Shown: positions 39,493-40,389 of the stretch, piece by piece
Numbering within the stretch: position 1 is the stretch's first letter
Layout: each line of letters begins with the position of its first letter
Assembly: GCA_022820675.1 (NCBI GenBank)
Contig: JAJEFC010000188.1
Span: forward strand, 1 to 40,389
Reading direction: 5' to 3'
DNA length: 40,389 nt
From: Vicinamibacteria bacterium
GTDB lineage: Bacteria; Acidobacteriota; Vicinamibacteria; Vicinamibacterales; UBA8438
Notes under the pieces: generated by a model
What the model was told of the DNA's origin: nothing
What the model saw: the letters and a program-made list of their open reading frames with translations, nothing else
Database searches by the model: none
Translations under genes and position numbers: made by a program

Positions 39493-40389
39493 CTACTGTC
39501 CGCCCTCGGCCGCCGCCCGCTCTTCGGCGCGCGCGCCGGCCAGGATGCCCGGCATGGCGTAGTTGCCCTCGTGGCAGGCGTACTCGAATATCGGGTCCTC
39601 GGTGCCGTCGAGCAGCAGCTCGACCGTCCACGGCCGCGTCCACGTGTCGGGATCGTTCAGGGTGATCTCGTGGCGGAGCACGTCGGGGGCGATGCGCTCG
39701 AACCGCTCGACGAGGACCAGCCCCGCCGAGGCCCCGCTGTAGCGGGTGCGCGGGTCGTAGTTGCGGGTCTCGACCACGAGGGCGTCCCCCTCCCACCGCC
39801 CGCGCGAGTTCCCGGCCCACTGCGCGATGTTCTCGTGCAGGTGCGGGCGCCCGTCGAGCGGGATCGTCCGCGAGTGGTGCCCCATCTCCTGGATCATCAC
39901 GACCTGATCCGCCGTCTGGAAGATCTGCGTGTAGCTGTTGTAGCCCGACCCCATGTTGGGCACGCCGAAGAACAGGCAGCGATCGCCGAGGGTGCGGTCC
40001 TCCGGGCCGTCGGAGCCGGTCGCCCCGAGGCCACCGGCCCGCGCCGCCCGCCGCCGCGCCTGCGCCGCCTCGGTCAGCGGCGGGCGCCGCCCGTTAGGCG
40101 GATCGATGATGAGCGACGTGCGGTTGTCCAGCGTCCACTCGACCAGCCAGAACGCGTTGTAGTTGCCGGTGACGACGTCGAAGTCCTGGAACTCGGGATT
40201 GCCGAGCGCCTGCTGCACGAGCCGGTCGCCCAGCAGGTCCCCGGCCTGCTCGTTGTCGCGGAACTCCGCGATCCTCTGCGTCAGCTCGGCGAGCTCCTCG
40301 TCCGACAGGGTCGCCTTGCCGGCGAGCTGCTCGGGGCGCTCCATCGGCGTCGCGCTGTTGTTCATCCAGATGCCGGACAGGTCGGGCTG
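39493..40389 (-). CDS. Secreted protein of unknown function, family member 2 (5' end outside window)
   Basis: The frame is open through the window end, reading QPDLSGIWMNNSATPMERPEQL in its first visible codons, which aligns with QPNITGMWNNSNATFTPLELPEEL of the gene at 18944-19942. The signal peptide lies outside. Shared landmarks in order are SLIIDPPNGRRPPLT, GDRCLFFGVPNMGSGYN, DQVVMIQEMGHHSRTIPLD, QWAGNSRGRWEGDALVVETRNY, RFERIAPDVLRHEITLNDPDTWTRPW and FEYACHEGNYAMPGILAGAR. An internal ATG at 40365 could be mistaken for the start. The function is unknown. It follows the cytochrome-propeller gene's upstream region, in the same orientation. Confidence 0.75.
   Translation of the reverse strand, partial: QPDLSGIWMNNSATPMERPEQLAGKATLSDEELAELTQRIAEFRDNEQAGDLLGDRLVQQALGNPEFQDFDVVTGNYNAFWLVEWTLDNRTSLIIDPPNGRRPPLTEAAQARRRAARAGGLGATGSDGPEDRTLGDRCLFFGVPNMGSGYNSYTQIFQTADQVVMIQEMGHHSRTIPLDGRPHLHENIAQWAGNSRGRWEGDALVVETRNYDPRTRYSGASAGLVLVERFERIAPDVLRHEITLNDPDTWTRPWTVELLLDGTEDPIFEYACHEGNYAMPGILAGARAEERAAAEGGQ

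Noticed and set aside
1..40389. Search by eye for tRNA, rRNA and CRISPR arrays
   Set aside because: No T-loop-like GTTCGAATC sequence in a cloverleaf, no conserved rRNA blocks and no regularly spaced direct repeats were seen.

Overview
The window is GC-rich DNA, and its gene content suggests an acidobacterium of the Vicinamibacteria type. This is an inference. It rests on an Oar-like TonB receptor with a carboxypeptidase-regulatory domain, a DUF5916 outer-membrane protein, a DUF1592/DUF1552 pair, several exported beta-propeller proteins, and SLC13- and AbgT-type carriers. No rRNA or tRNA gene was seen.

Layout. 1-6.8 kb: the 3' end of a PIG-L deacetylase; a broken RloAB module (intact ATPase, RloB cut to 52 codons); a phosphatase/ADP-ribosylglycohydrolase fusion; a beta-propeller lipoprotein; a frameshifted small membrane protein; and an epoxide-hydrolase-like enzyme with a stop codon directly after its catalytic His. 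6.9-12.2 kb: ParDE abutting a TonB receptor, an orphan antitoxin, and an NHL-repeat protein. 12.4-16 kb: two tandem ATPase-nuclease paralogues plus shreds of another copy. 16-25.3 kb: a DASS carrier, a second orphan antitoxin, Ogt, a secreted protein of unknown function, VapBC, a frameshifted DUF5916 protein and an AbgT carrier.

25.3-29.4 kb is a lower-GC accessory island. It begins with a two-gene Pycsar anti-phage system (nucleotide cyclase plus membrane effector). A decayed fragment of a DUF1552 gene and a candidate small RNA with a near-consensus promoter and a perfect terminator follow. It ends with a two-gene operon that pairs a LOTUS/OST-HTH-like protein with a protein I do not recognise. 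The last two elements are my best candidate for something undescribed. 29.4-40.4 kb returns to core-like, GC-rich genes for exported proteins: DUF1552, a DUF1592-type cytochrome, a phosphotriesterase-like lactonase, a PQQ-type propeller, a cytochrome-like propeller, and a second member of the unknown secreted family, cut by the window end.

Three themes recur. First, many reading frames are broken (RloB, the start of the phosphatase/glycohydrolase, the small membrane protein, the hydrolase, DUF5916), which means either real decay or base-level assembly errors. Second, several genes have a -10 hexamer ending only 5-8 bases before the start codon, which points to leaderless mRNAs alongside genes with strong Shine-Dalgarno sites. 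Third, defence and toxin-antitoxin genes are scattered among genes for periplasmic and outer-membrane proteins.
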